From positions 1 through 54,593 of the forward strand of contig JAAFID010000003.1 of assembly GCA_013297765.1 (NCBI GenBank): DNA of 54,593 nt, given 5' to 3'. Source of the DNA: Cytophagales bacterium (lineage in GTDB: Bacteria > Bacteroidota > Bacteroidia > Cytophagales > Cytophagaceae). The notes under the pieces are model-generated. The model was not told the origin of the DNA. It did no database searches and saw nothing but the letters and a program-made list of their open reading frames with translations. The position numbers and the translations under genes were made by a program. Positions 20,641 through 30,650 of the stretch are shown here, one piece after another. Each line of letters starts with the position of its first letter. Position 1 is the stretch's first letter.

Positions 20641-20676
20641 TCAGATTGCTATTATACTTCAGATTGCTATTATACT
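20641..20676. repeat. Perfect 18-bp direct tandem duplication
   Basis: TCAGATTGCTATTATACT x2 (20641-20658, 20659-20676). Confidence 0.95.
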
Positions 20677-20680
20677 ATAA

Positions 20681-20733
20681 AAAAACTTCCACAAATACCA
20701 GTCACTTAATTGACCTCTTTGTGGAAGTTTTTT
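20681..20733. terminator. Bidirectional intrinsic terminator between convergent genes
   Basis: AAAAACTTCCACAAA ... TTTGTGGAAGTTTTTT. Confidence 0.85.
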
Positions 20734-20752
20734 ATATGGCAAAATAAAGTTA

Positions 20753-21595
20753 TTATCCGGCTACAGATACTCTTTTAAATTCTGTAACAGTAAGTCCTTT
20801 GGTGATGCTGTCAAGATATTGAGCAATTGTTTTAGAACCATCTTTTACAAAATCCTGATTTAGCAAAGTATTGTCTTTGTAAAATTTGTTCAATTTACCT
20901 AGTGCAATTTTCTCTAGCATGGCTTCTGGCTTGCCTTCGGCACGTGCTTGTTCTTTACCTATTTCTATTTCTCTTTCGATTGTTTTAGCATCTACACCGT
21001 CTTTGTCCACAGCTATTGGTTTCATGGCGGCTATCTGCATTGAAACGTCCTTGCCAGCCTCTACTACAGCACTACCATTGCCACCTTTTAGGGCTACAAG
21101 TACCCCTAATTTTAAGTTAGAGTGAATGTATGGTACCACGCACTCTCCTTTAATCACAAAGTAGTTGCTGATTTCTACTTTCTCCCCTATTTTTCCTACT
21201 AGGTCAATCACATGCTCTTGAGCAGTTCTGCCATCGGCAAGATTGTGGCTAAGCAACTCGGCTGCTGTAGCAGGTTTTTTTTCTGCTGCCAATTCCAAAA
21301 TTGCATTTCCTAGTTTTTGAAAGTCATCCGTTTTAGCTACGAAATCTGTTTCACAGTTAATAGCAACAAGCACACCTTCTGTTGCTGCTGCATTTACTTT
21401 TATAAATATTGCACCTTCTGAGGCTTCTTTATCAGAGCGAGATGCAGACACTTTTTGACCTTTTTTTCTAAGGATATCAATAGCCGCTTCAAAGTCACCA
21501 TTTGCTTCTGTTAATGCTTTTTTGCAGTCCATCATACCTGCACCAGTCATTGTTCTTAGCTTGTTTACGTCAGAGGCAGAAATTACCATTTCCAT
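20753..21595 (-). CDS. tsf: Elongation factor Ts
   Basis: LRTMTGAGMMDCKKALTEANGDFEAAIDILRKKG, VAINCETDFVAKTDDF. Confidence 0.97.
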   Translation of the reverse strand: MEMVISASDVNKLRTMTGAGMMDCKKALTEANGDFEAAIDILRKKGQKVSASRSDKEASEGAIFIKVNAAATEGVLVAINCETDFVAKTDDFQKLGNAILELAAEKKPATAAELLSHNLADGRTAQEHVIDLVGKIGEKVEISNYFVIKGECVVPYIHSNLKLGVLVALKGGNGSAVVEAGKDVSMQIAAMKPIAVDKDGVDAKTIEREIEIGKEQARAEGKPEAMLEKIALGKLNKFYKDNTLLNQDFVKDGSKTIAQYLDSITKGLTVTEFKRVSVAG

Positions 21596-21716
21596 ATTAT
21601 TTGTTTATTAATGATTTTATGTTTTTTGAAGTTTTAAAATTAGCAAGAAACCCACAGTAAACAAAATCCAAATTTGGTTTTAGAAAGTATTAACTTTGAA
21701 TTTTAAATTACTTTAC

Positions 21717-22349
21717 ATGAATTTAGCAGCAATTAGAAAAGATTATAAGTTAAAAGAACTTGACATAAATCATTTAGATTTCAATCCTTTTGCTCAATTT
21801 GGTATTTGGTTGCAAGAGGCTATAGATACCGATGTAAACGAACCTACGGCTATGAACCTAGCCACAGTAGATACTGAGGGGCAGCCTACCTCTAGAATAG
21901 TTTTGCTAAAAGGCGTAGAAAAAGAAGCATTTCGTTTTTTTACAAATTATGAAAGTAAAAAAGGAAATGATTTGCTGGCCAACCCCAAGGCAGCCCTAAA
22001 CTTTTTTTGGCCAGAGCTAGAGCGACAAGTACGCATATTGGGTCATGTACAGAAGGTTTCGAACCAAGAGTCAGACGATTACTTTTTTTCTCGTCCTATA
22101 GAAAGCCAGATTGGGGCTCATGCCTCACCTCAAAGTGCCAAAATTGCAAATAGGGAAGTACTGGAAATAAATGTGGCAAATACCATGAAGACCTATCATA
22201 GTGCTATGCTAAGGCCTGAATTTTGGGGAGGGTATGCCGTGCAACCTTTTTATTTCGAATTTTGGCAAGGCAGACCTAGCAGGCTGCACGATAGACTGGT
22301 GTATGAATTGGTAGCTGGTCAATGGGAAATTGCTAGAATAGCTCCTTAA
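21717..22349 (+). CDS. pdxH: Pyridoxamine 5'-phosphate oxidase
   Basis: PTSRIVLLKG, FFTNYESKKGNDLLANP, FYFEFWQGRPSRLHDRLVYE. Confidence 0.95.
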   Translation: MNLAAIRKDYKLKELDINHLDFNPFAQFGIWLQEAIDTDVNEPTAMNLATVDTEGQPTSRIVLLKGVEKEAFRFFTNYESKKGNDLLANPKAALNFFWPELERQVRILGHVQKVSNQESDDYFFSRPIESQIGAHASPQSAKIANREVLEINVANTMKTYHSAMLRPEFWGGYAVQPFYFEFWQGRPSRLHDRLVYELVAGQWEIARIAP

Positions 22350-22370
22350 ATATTTAACAAAAAGATAATT

Positions 22371-22952
22371 ATGCTGGGTTTAAAACTCGCCACAGATCCA
22401 CGTTGGGTGGATATAGCGAACATGTCGATAGGAGAAATATTGATAGACCATGCCTACTGCGAGCAGAAGGCTGCAACTACCTGTATATCGCTTATTATTA
22501 TGTTTCCCGACAGAGAAAAATTAGTAGAAGTGCTGTCTCCAATAGTAAGTGAGGAATGGGGGCACTTTCGTATGGTGCTAAAAGAGATGAATAAACGAGG
22601 CTATAAACTAGGTGCAAAGCGGTCGGATAACTATGTGGTACAATTGATGAAGCTTGAACGCAAAGGAGGAATTATAGAAAGGCAATTGATGGATAGGCTA
22701 CTGATTAGTGCATTAATAGAAGCCAGAAGCTGTGAGCGTTTCAGGCTACTATCAGAGCATATTAGTGATATTGAATTAAGAGACTTTTACAAAGAATTGA
22801 TGATATCAGAGGCTGGGCATTATGTCACTTTTGTAGATTTGGCAAAAGAATACATGCCTGAGGAAGTAGTAAAAGAAAGACTTAACGACATGTTGCTAGA
22901 GGAAGCAAAAATAATAGAAAGCCTTGCTATGCGTGGCGATAGAATGCATTAG
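22371..22952 (+). CDS. miaE: tRNA-(ms2io6A)-hydroxylase
   Basis: Di-iron ExxH motifs (ILIDHAYCEQKAA, EEWGHFRMVL, EARSCERFRLL, SEAGHYVTFVDLA). Confidence 0.9.
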   Translation: MLGLKLATDPRWVDIANMSIGEILIDHAYCEQKAATTCISLIIMFPDREKLVEVLSPIVSEEWGHFRMVLKEMNKRGYKLGAKRSDNYVVQLMKLERKGGIIERQLMDRLLISALIEARSCERFRLLSEHISDIELRDFYKELMISEAGHYVTFVDLAKEYMPEEVVKERLNDMLLEEAKIIESLAMRGDRMH

Positions 22953-23008
22953 GAAAACTCAACAATAATCCTGATTGCATTGATTATGTTTAAAGAACAT
23001 TCATATTT

Positions 23009-24538
23009 TTACTCCTCATTTGCCAACTGAATTTTATCTATCAAATAACCATGGCCTAAAATTTCGCTGCACGTTTTTATAGCTGCTATGGCAACACCGT
23101 AAACACCATGGGTATGCAGATTTTGCCCTGTCATTAGTAGATTAGGAATTTTAGTTTTTACAGCAACAAAAGATTTTATAGGGTCGTTGCAATCTTTTAA
23201 TATTCCATAAAGAGAACCATCATGTGTACCTATATAATCTCGGTAGGTGAGCGGTGTTGAGGCATAATAACTGTGCAATTGCTCTCTAATATTTGGAAAT
23301 AATTTTTCCATTCTATCCAATAATTTTTCTGCTTTCTCGACCTTAAATTTTTGGTATGCCTCTCCTCTATCGTCCTCTTCGGAAGTGGTGTTGTAAGTAT
23401 TTTCCCATTCCTTCATTTCATCGTAACGCATGTAGGCTATGGCAATACCGTTTTCGGCATATTCAGTAGCCTTTGAGTGTGCACAACAGTAAAAAGCAAA
23501 AGAGTGTGGCCAATTTTCTTGAGTGTAATTTATAGCTCCCCATGCATCATGCCCACTCATGTGATAGATGTTGTGGTCTTTGTATGGGAAAGTATTTTTT
23601 TTAAATACCAAATTGAGTATAAAACAAGAGGCTGTATTTTCAAGGCTTTTGATGCGATTGCGATAAGATTTGCGAATCATGTTAGATGATATCATATCCA
23701 ATGTTGGCGACGGATGTATGGCCGAGATAAAAAGCTTTCCCTCTATCTCTCTGCCATCTTGCAATATAGCTTTTGTCATCTGCTCATCTTCTACCTCAAG
23801 TTTTACTACTTTTGCCCTATTGATTACTTTACTTTTATTGTTTCTAATATTTTTGGTAATCAGTCTTTCCAGTTGCGAACTACCATCTACAAATCTATGC
23901 GAACTAAGTATATAGGTATTAATAACTAATGCGTGCATGTACAAAGGCGATTTATCAGCCTCGCCAGCATATAGCACATTGGGCGTTGCTAGTACTGCCC
24001 GCAAGCGAAGGTCTTGTGTAAGTGTATTGATAAATTGTGCTGCATTGATAGAAAGCATAGGCATATCGCTTATAAAATCTGATGCCCCATGTTCTAGATT
24101 GTAAAGTGGAAATTGTTTTACAATATGCTGAATAGTGTCGACGTATGTGTTTATTGCAAGTGCTTCATTGGGGAAATCGGCTATTAAATTTTTGACAAAT
24201 CTGTCATAGCCTATGGATTGCACATAAAATTTTTCTTCCCCTTCAAAATAGGTTCTATCAAAGCCTTCTTCATTGAGTGGTTGTAGTTTTAGCTTGTGCA
24301 TAAACCCCAAATAGGTAAAAATTTTATGGAGGGCCTGCCCTTTTTCCAACCCACCTACATAGTGCACACCAGTATCGAAAATACAGCGGTCACGCACAAA
24401 TGTTTGCAAGCTACCACCTAGCTGGCGGTTCTTTTCTAGCACACAAACGCTATATCCTTCATTGCTTAGAAAATTGGCACATAGTAGGCCACCCAAACCA
24501 CTACCAACAATTACTACATCATACATTTCAGATTGCAT
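23009..24538 (-). CDS. CrtI/phytoene desaturase-like FAD-dependent oxidoreductase of the aryl-polyene cluster
   Basis: YDVVIVGSGLGGLLCANFLSNEGYSVCVLEKNRQLGGSLQTF dinucleotide-binding motif; C-term NLLMTGQNLHTHGVYGVAIAA; start MQSEMYDV preferred. Confidence 0.85.
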   Translation of the reverse strand: MQSEMYDVVIVGSGLGGLLCANFLSNEGYSVCVLEKNRQLGGSLQTFVRDRCIFDTGVHYVGGLEKGQALHKIFTYLGFMHKLKLQPLNEEGFDRTYFEGEEKFYVQSIGYDRFVKNLIADFPNEALAINTYVDTIQHIVKQFPLYNLEHGASDFISDMPMLSINAAQFINTLTQDLRLRAVLATPNVLYAGEADKSPLYMHALVINTYILSSHRFVDGSSQLERLITKNIRNNKSKVINRAKVVKLEVEDEQMTKAILQDGREIEGKLFISAIHPSPTLDMISSNMIRKSYRNRIKSLENTASCFILNLVFKKNTFPYKDHNIYHMSGHDAWGAINYTQENWPHSFAFYCCAHSKATEYAENGIAIAYMRYDEMKEWENTYNTTSEEDDRGEAYQKFKVEKAEKLLDRMEKLFPNIREQLHSYYASTPLTYRDYIGTHDGSLYGILKDCNDPIKSFVAVKTKIPNLLMTGQNLHTHGVYGVAIAAIKTCSEILGHGYLIDKIQLANEE

Positions 24539-27500
24539 CGGTATTCTTTTTTTTAATGTAATAGATAATATTTGAATTGAATTTTGTCTTGTCGATAACA
24601 GTAATATCGACATCTAAACTGGTTAAAAAGTTAATAATTGCTGTTGCTGAAAAAAAATACAATTGCTTATTGTTTGATTTGTTAAAGCCTATTAATTTGA
24701 CAGAAAAAAACTCGGATATCTTAGTACCCCAGTGTCGTGTAGCCATAGCATTATCAGCATCTCGAATGATCAGTACACCACTATTGGATAACGCTGCTAC
24801 ACATTTTCTAAGCAATAGCTGCTGTTGCTCTACCGACATGTAGTGCAATACATCAGTAACGATGATAGCTTCTGCAAGTTCATATTCGTAAACATTGGCG
24901 TCTGATGCTATAAAATTCAAGTGTTTTAAATCTTGATTGGCATGGCTAGCAACTTTAATTTTTGCCTCATCAAAATCCAATGCAGTAATGGTACGTTGAG
25001 CAGACATATAGGCCATCATGGTAGCAAAGTATCCATATCCACAACCTATATCATATATTCTACCTTGCTTTGGTATCAAGGCATGCAGCACTTCATAATT
25101 TTTTTCAAGACCTATTTTAATCTTGGTGTACCACTCTAGTTGTGGTGTTTTGTAAATGAATTTTTGAACTATTTTATTTTTATAAAAAGCCAAATTTTCG
25201 TTTTGATTAACTAGTATTTGATATTCTTGTCTAAATAATTTAAGTATGCTCTTTGCACGTTCTTGATAGGTATTGCCGTAAGCAGCATCTTGTGGGGCAA
25301 TGCGTGAAAGAATTTTGATGGTAAGTACCCCTTGCTGCAATAAATAATCGTGTTTGGGCATACAGTGCCCTGTACCGTGAATAACTACTGGCAATAGGTC
25401 TAATTGTAGTTTTTCGGCAAGAAGAAATGCACCTTTATGAAAACGATTTATCTGCAAATCTTCACTACGAGTACCTTCGGGATATATAGCAATAGAATAT
25501 CCGAGGTTTACAGAGCGTTGCACCATATCAAAACTATTTTCTACACCTTGGGCAACGCTATAAAAACCAGCCATACGAGCAATAGGACCAAGGAAAGGAG
25601 AATTCCAAACCCAATTATTGGTAAATAGTAAAATACGGGGATGTGCGGCCAAAATCAACAATATATCTAAGAAAGATTGATGATTGGCGATAATAATGGC
25701 AGGCTTTGCAAGCGTTTCTTGATGTAAATTTTGATAGTCTTTTTTAATAAAATAAACACCATAGACTAGTATCCGAGCAAAATACATGATTAAATAATGA
25801 TAAATCAATTTGGCCTTGCCTTCTTTGAATCTTAAAATTTTAAAAAGCAGTAGGCCTACCACAGCAAGAAAAATAATTCCCAAGAAAAAAACCGTAAAAG
25901 CAATAAGGGAAGCTATAAAATAAAAGAGCGTAATGGGCTGCAAGCCTTTATTGACCCTATTAGCAATAAGAAAACGAAAAAGCATGGGAATAAAAAAATA
26001 CGAGATAAACAGCACACAACTGATGCCAATAACCGAAATTAAAGCGATAGATTGTAATGCTGGATGCTGTGCAAATATCAACACCCCAACCCCAAGTAAA
26101 GTAGTAATAGCGGCCAGTATAATGGAAATCTTGTACGAAGGTAAATTCTTTGTGCCATCTTTGTATTCGGCCAGCAGTCCATCCATCATAAAAATGCTAA
26201 AATCATCGCCCAGGCCAAATATAAAGGCAGAAATGATGATGTTTACAATATTGAAACGAATATCAAAAATACCCATTAAACCCACTATCCATAACCAACT
26301 AAGCAACATAGGCAAGAATGTAATCAATGCCAATTCTATTCTACCATAAAAAATAAGCAATATGCCAAAAACCAGTAACGAGGAAGTAAATAAGATTTGA
26401 TTAAAATCTTGTTTCACTACTTCTACAAATTTTTTGATTAAATATTGCTTATCCAAAATATATTGTTGGCTATTGTTAGCAAGGGTTTCGTACACCGTGG
26501 TACTTTGAGCGGGCGGTATCTTAAGCCCCGCCATGACCACCACTCTTCCTTGAGTATCTAATGAGATAAAATCTTTTAAAAAATATTGCTGTTTAGCGTA
26601 CAAGGTATCGGTATTTACCAGTTGTAGATCTTTTTCTATCCATTGCAAAAACACATTAAAAGCATCGCTCTTAAAACCATTAGCAGGTGCACCGATGGCA
26701 ATATTTCTTTTTAAAGAGTCTATTTTTTGAGCCGACCAAAACTTTTCCCACTGTGCTTTGCGGTCTTTCAATACTGTATTGCTGGGTAGCAAACTGTGTA
26801 TGCCAAAATATTTATTTACTTTGCCTTGCTGCTGTAGTTGGTCTATCTGTGGCATAGCAGAGGCTGCATGTAACAAAGCTTCATCTAGGTTTCGCCCCTC
26901 ATAAAGCAAATAAATAGTGCGTTCTATGCCGCCAGATGCCTCGGCACTCAAATGTATCTCTGCACTTTTTAATTTTTCTGTAGTAAAATTTAAAGCATTC
27001 AAATCGTCTTCAAATTTGGCACTAGCGTAGGTAAAATAAAATAATACTGAAAGTGCCAAAATAATCAAGTAAGCATATCTATGAAACAATTTTATAGCAG
27101 AGAATAATTTATTCTTAATATTTATAAAAGTGGGAAAAGGCTGCTGCCACGAGGTATCTACAGGGTAGTATTTAATCAAATGAGGTAAAAATACGAGTGT
27201 AAAAATAATTGCCCCAATCAAACTGATCCCAGAAAATAAGCCAAAGTCGAAGAGTATTTTAGATTGTACAAAACCTAAACTTAAAAATGCCGCTACTGTA
27301 GATATATTGCCTACAAGCAATGGTGTGGCCAAATCATTTATTACAACGGTCATCGATTTTGTATGCTTGTAGTGGGTAAATACATGCAGTGCATAATTGA
27401 TAGCAATACCTATAATGACAACACCACCGCCTAGTGCAACAGACGATATTGTTTGCTTATACCCATAAATAACAGCAAGTGCCAGCCCAATGCCAAATAC

Positions 27501-28427
27501 AATAGGCAACAAAATCACCACTGGCAAAGAAATTTTTCTAAAATACCACCATAGTAGCATAAAAATAGAAACAATAGATATGCTAACGGTGACCCATATA
27601 TCTTGCTGTATTTGGGTGGCGTTGGCTACAGCTACCGCACAAGCACCAAAATATTCTACCGATAAATCTGAAAAATTGGCGTTTGAAGTTTGAGCAATTG
27701 TTTTATCAATACCATCTATTAATATTTTGTTAGGTCCAGTTTCATTGGGTGCAAAGCGTGGCGTAATTAATATCAGCAAGGCACTTTTATCTTTTCTAAC
27801 CACGTATCCATCGTACAATTCATATTGATTGTTAATTTGTAAAGCCTGCAATTTTGCCAGTGCCAAGGTGGTAAAATGCAATGGGTCTTCCACTATTTTT
27901 TGTTTCAGCACCATACCCATAGGCGACATGATGGTGGTATAATTTTTTTGAAATGCTGCTTTAATCTGGGCTGGTTGCAGCATAGAATCTATACGAGCGT
28001 AATCTTTGGCCTCTAAAAAATAGGGCAAATAATCGTAGCAATTTTGATACGCTTGCAACATCAAATTGTCGGGTAGCCTATGTCTAATTTCTTTTATGAA
28101 TGGCTTTAGGGTAGCATCATTTTCCAGAATTTGGGTAAAAATAGCCGCATAGGCAGTCAGCTTTTCTGGATTTTTTTCTGCGGTATCTTTCAAGGATATT
28201 CTTACCACCAGTTTTTCCAATACACCAGCTTTCTTCAACACCTGCTGATACTGAATGCCACCCTTGTCGTTTGGCAATATTTTGGTAATGTCTTCATCGG
28301 TTTTTATTTGGGCAGCAAAATAAAAAATCGGAATACACATCAATATCAGCAACACCCAAATCAGTATTGGATGAATGGATAATTTTTGGTATAGAAATAA
28401 GAAAAATTTACTCATTGACAGACTCAA
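24528..28427 (-). CDS. Three-domain fusion: MMPL/RND exporter + PlsC-type acyltransferase + SAM-dependent methyltransferase
   Basis: RND TM blocks (FGIGLALAVIYGYKQTISSVALGGGVVIIGIAINYALHVF; FIFGLGDDFSIFMMDGL); NHQSFLD and YPEGTRS acyltransferase motifs; IYDIGCGYGYFATMMAY SAM motif. Confidence 0.88.
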   Translation of the reverse strand: MSLSMSKFFLFLYQKLSIHPILIWVLLILMCIPIFYFAAQIKTDEDITKILPNDKGGIQYQQVLKKAGVLEKLVVRISLKDTAEKNPEKLTAYAAIFTQILENDATLKPFIKEIRHRLPDNLMLQAYQNCYDYLPYFLEAKDYARIDSMLQPAQIKAAFQKNYTTIMSPMGMVLKQKIVEDPLHFTTLALAKLQALQINNQYELYDGYVVRKDKSALLILITPRFAPNETGPNKILIDGIDKTIAQTSNANFSDLSVEYFGACAVAVANATQIQQDIWVTVSISIVSIFMLLWWYFRKISLPVVILLPIVFGIGLALAVIYGYKQTISSVALGGGVVIIGIAINYALHVFTHYKHTKSMTVVINDLATPLLVGNISTVAAFLSLGFVQSKILFDFGLFSGISLIGAIIFTLVFLPHLIKYYPVDTSWQQPFPTFINIKNKLFSAIKLFHRYAYLIILALSVLFYFTYASAKFEDDLNALNFTTEKLKSAEIHLSAEASGGIERTIYLLYEGRNLDEALLHAASAMPQIDQLQQQGKVNKYFGIHSLLPSNTVLKDRKAQWEKFWSAQKIDSLKRNIAIGAPANGFKSDAFNVFLQWIEKDLQLVNTDTLYAKQQYFLKDFISLDTQGRVVVMAGLKIPPAQSTTVYETLANNSQQYILDKQYLIKKFVEVVKQDFNQILFTSSLLVFGILLIFYGRIELALITFLPMLLSWLWIVGLMGIFDIRFNIVNIIISAFIFGLGDDFSIFMMDGLLAEYKDGTKNLPSYKISIILAAITTLLGVGVLIFAQHPALQSIALISVIGISCVLFISYFFIPMLFRFLIANRVNKGLQPITLFYFIASLIAFTVFFLGIIFLAVVGLLLFKILRFKEGKAKLIYHYLIMYFARILVYGVYFIKKDYQNLHQETLAKPAIIIANHQSFLDILLILAAHPRILLFTNNWVWNSPFLGPIARMAGFYSVAQGVENSFDMVQRSVNLGYSIAIYPEGTRSEDLQINRFHKGAFLLAEKLQLDLLPVVIHGTGHCMPKHDYLLQQGVLTIKILSRIAPQDAAYGNTYQERAKSILKLFRQEYQILVNQNENLAFYKNKIVQKFIYKTPQLEWYTKIKIGLEKNYEVLHALIPKQGRIYDIGCGYGYFATMMAYMSAQRTITALDFDEAKIKVASHANQDLKHLNFIASDANVYEYELAEAIIVTDVLHYMSVEQQQLLLRKCVAALSNSGVLIIRDADNAMATRHWGTKISEFFSVKLIGFNKSNNKQLYFFSATAIINFLTSLDVDITVIDKTKFNSNIIYYIKKKNTDAI

Positions 28428-29610
28428 TTTTTAATTTTGATTTTCTAAAAATAGAAAGTAATACGAAAGCCATCACTCCTGTAATCAATGCCAATACTGT
28501 TGCCAATACAAGGCTGCCCACAGCGTATTGGGTAAAATTATTCTTTACAAATTCCCAATTAATAGCAAGCTGATTTGTAGAATTTTGATTATTCATAATG
28601 ATACCACCCAAGTGGTAACTGACATAAATAATAAAAGGAAACATAGGCGGCATACTGATGTTAGAAGCAAGTACCGCCAATACTTTATTGAGTTTGAGCA
28701 AATGAGAAAGTGCAATGACCGAAATAATTTGATAACCCCACAGTGGCACTATTCCAATGAAAATGCCTAAAGCAATGGCCAATGATTTTTGAAGATTGGT
28801 TTCGTTACCGTCAACTACATTGTCAATAATGAGCTGTTTTAAATTTTTTTTTTGAAGATTTCTAAAAAATCGAATAGGAATATAATAAACCAATGCAAGT
28901 ATTACCAATACGGTATTGAGCAAGGTAATTCTAGTAAAATCTTTGAATGGCCTAAAGTGAGAAATACGTATGGCAGATGGGGCATAGTAAACAGATACAG
29001 GCACTGTCAATACAGGCACTCCACGCCATGCAGCTCGCACTATAATTTCTATCTCCAACTCATATTTTGGAGTGTAAAACGTCATTTTCTGCAAGGATTT
29101 GAGTGGGTAAAGTCTAAAGCCCGACTGGGTATCGGGTATTTTGATACCAGTCTCTACCCAAAACCAAAAGTTGGAAAATTTATTTCCATAGCTGCTCTTG
29201 CCAGGCACACTGGCCTGTTCCATATTTCTTGCACCAATGATAAGGGCATCTGGATGCTCTATCATTTTGTAAATAAATTTTGGAATATCCTCTGCAAAAT
29301 GTTGCCCATCAGAATCTATCGTAATGGCATATTGATAGCCTTTGCTATAAGCCAGTTCAAACCCTCGTCTTAGTGCAGTTCCCTTACCTTGATTAGGGCT
29401 GTAAGCCAAAATTTCTATACCATCTATGGTCGATAATATTTCGCTTGTGTTATCTGTGGCTCCATCGTTTACTACCATCACATTATCGGTGTATTTCCTC
29501 ACCTCCTCAATTACTTTTTTTAAAGTACCGCCATTGTTATATGTAGGTATGAGCACGCAGCAATGATAGGCCTGAAACAATGATTTTATATCAGAAAAGG
29601 AATGATTCAC
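28408..29610 (-). CDS. Glycosyltransferase family 2 with C-terminal DUF2062 membrane domain
   Basis: VLIPTYNNGGTLKKVIEEV..TIDSDGQHFAEDIPK..DTQSGFRLYPL; ALGIFIGIVPLWGYQ DUF2062. Confidence 0.88.
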   Translation of the reverse strand: MNHSFSDIKSLFQAYHCCVLIPTYNNGGTLKKVIEEVRKYTDNVMVVNDGATDNTSEILSTIDGIEILAYSPNQGKGTALRRGFELAYSKGYQYAITIDSDGQHFAEDIPKFIYKMIEHPDALIIGARNMEQASVPGKSSYGNKFSNFWFWVETGIKIPDTQSGFRLYPLKSLQKMTFYTPKYELEIEIIVRAAWRGVPVLTVPVSVYYAPSAIRISHFRPFKDFTRITLLNTVLVILALVYYIPIRFFRNLQKKNLKQLIIDNVVDGNETNLQKSLAIALGIFIGIVPLWGYQIISVIALSHLLKLNKVLAVLASNISMPPMFPFIIYVSYHLGGIIMNNQNSTNQLAINWEFVKNNFTQYAVGSLVLATVLALITGVMAFVLLSIFRKSKLKIESVNE

Positions 29611-29615
29611 AGATG

Positions 29616-29984
29616 TTATTTTTTAATATATGTTCCAGAGAATTTCATGCAGGTAATTGCTCCTTTTGTTAGCACATTATTGACCAACAAAGTCTCATCG
29701 GGCAAGGGTTTTAAGGTAATATCAAAAAACAAATTTTCACCATCGGGTTGCACTAGCGAAAGGTATTTGATATTTGTTGCTTTTTGCAATTGCCATTGAT
29801 TGTGGCTAGTTTTTTCTATCAATTCTTTGATCATTTGCATCATACAAACCCCCGGAAGTACTGGGGTTTGCGGAAAGTGTCCTTTAAAAATATCGCTATT
29901 GGCATTCAATGCCAGCTCTGCTTTAATAGTACCCAATGTGGTATCATATTCAAATTGTATAGTTTGGTATAATGGGATATTCAT
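29616..29984 (-). CDS. FabZ-like hotdog protein (catalytic His present, Glu replaced by Gln)
   Basis: GHFPQTPVLPGVCMMQMIKEL aligned with FabZ [20 protein letters not shown]. Confidence 0.75.
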   Translation of the reverse strand: MNIPLYQTIQFEYDTTLGTIKAELALNANSDIFKGHFPQTPVLPGVCMMQMIKELIEKTSHNQWQLQKATNIKYLSLVQPDGENLFFDITLKPLPDETLLVNNVLTKGAITCMKFSGTYIKK

Positions 29985-30002
29985 GTTCTTAATAATAGAT
30001 AA

Positions 30003-30650
30003 TTACAATGAAGTAAGATGAATTTTAAGTTTGAAATTGAGATGGGTGATGTACACATCTTTCGGTAATACAGCATTAGAGGCATAGGTAAGGTCGAATA
30101 ATGTTTTGGTTTTAAAGCCCTCGCTTAACACCTGAATTTGATTTAAAATCAAATTATTCCTTTTGTAAAAATACCGATAAATCTCTTGCTTGGTTCTCCT
30201 TTCTACTATTTCTCCATCTACCTTATCTTCTTTTCGGCAAAGTGGTAAAGTAGTAAATTTATTGAGCAATGCAAAGGTGCGAATATCTTTTGCAATAGCT
30301 GCTACTACTGTATTATTGCTCATTTGAGGTATGGTGTATATGACCGAATCTTTTTGTGGTGACACTATAAGCTCAAAAAGCTTGGCTCCCATAACAGTTG
30401 TAAATGCTGACCTACAAGTGGTATCATTTATCTGCTTTAATACCAATATTCCTGAAAAAAATTTTCCGTAAAGGGTAACCTCGGTCTTGTATTGATGGGT
30501 CGTGTGTGTGCTGTCAAATAATTTCCAGTAATATTCACTTTTACATTCTACCTGAGTCATTTGTGCTACTTGCATTCGGCCACAACTAGCAAGGCATAGT
30601 ACCAATAATAAGCTATTTAACCACAAATTCTGTGTCGTTGATTGCTGCAT
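30003..30650 (-). CDS. Outer-membrane lipoprotein, possibly LolB/DUF3261-like
   Basis: Lipobox VLCLASCG; position next to LolA; C-term DLTYASNAVLPKDVYITHLNFKLKI. Confidence 0.55.
   Translation of the reverse strand: MQQSTTQNLWLNSLLLVLCLASCGRMQVAQMTQVECKSEYYWKLFDSTHTTHQYKTEVTLYGKFFSGILVLKQINDTTCRSAFTTVMGAKLFELIVSPQKDSVIYTIPQMSNNTVVAAIAKDIRTFALLNKFTTLPLCRKEDKVDGEIVERRTKQEIYRYFYKRNNLILNQIQVLSEGFKTKTLFDLTYASNAVLPKDVYITHLNFKLKIHLTSL

Noticed and set aside
23009-24538. CrtI-like oxidoreductase as sign of a carotenoid cluster
   Set aside because: No phytoene synthase, lycopene cyclase or other carotenoid genes nearby; neighbours are aryl-polyene genes, where such oxidoreductases also occur.
24577-28573. 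Antisense ORFs of 60-138 aa opposite the MMPL fusion (e.g. 25933-26349 +)
   Set aside because: Shadow ORFs inside a clearly coding gene with no family motifs; same applies to most other short ORFs overlapping assigned CDSs.
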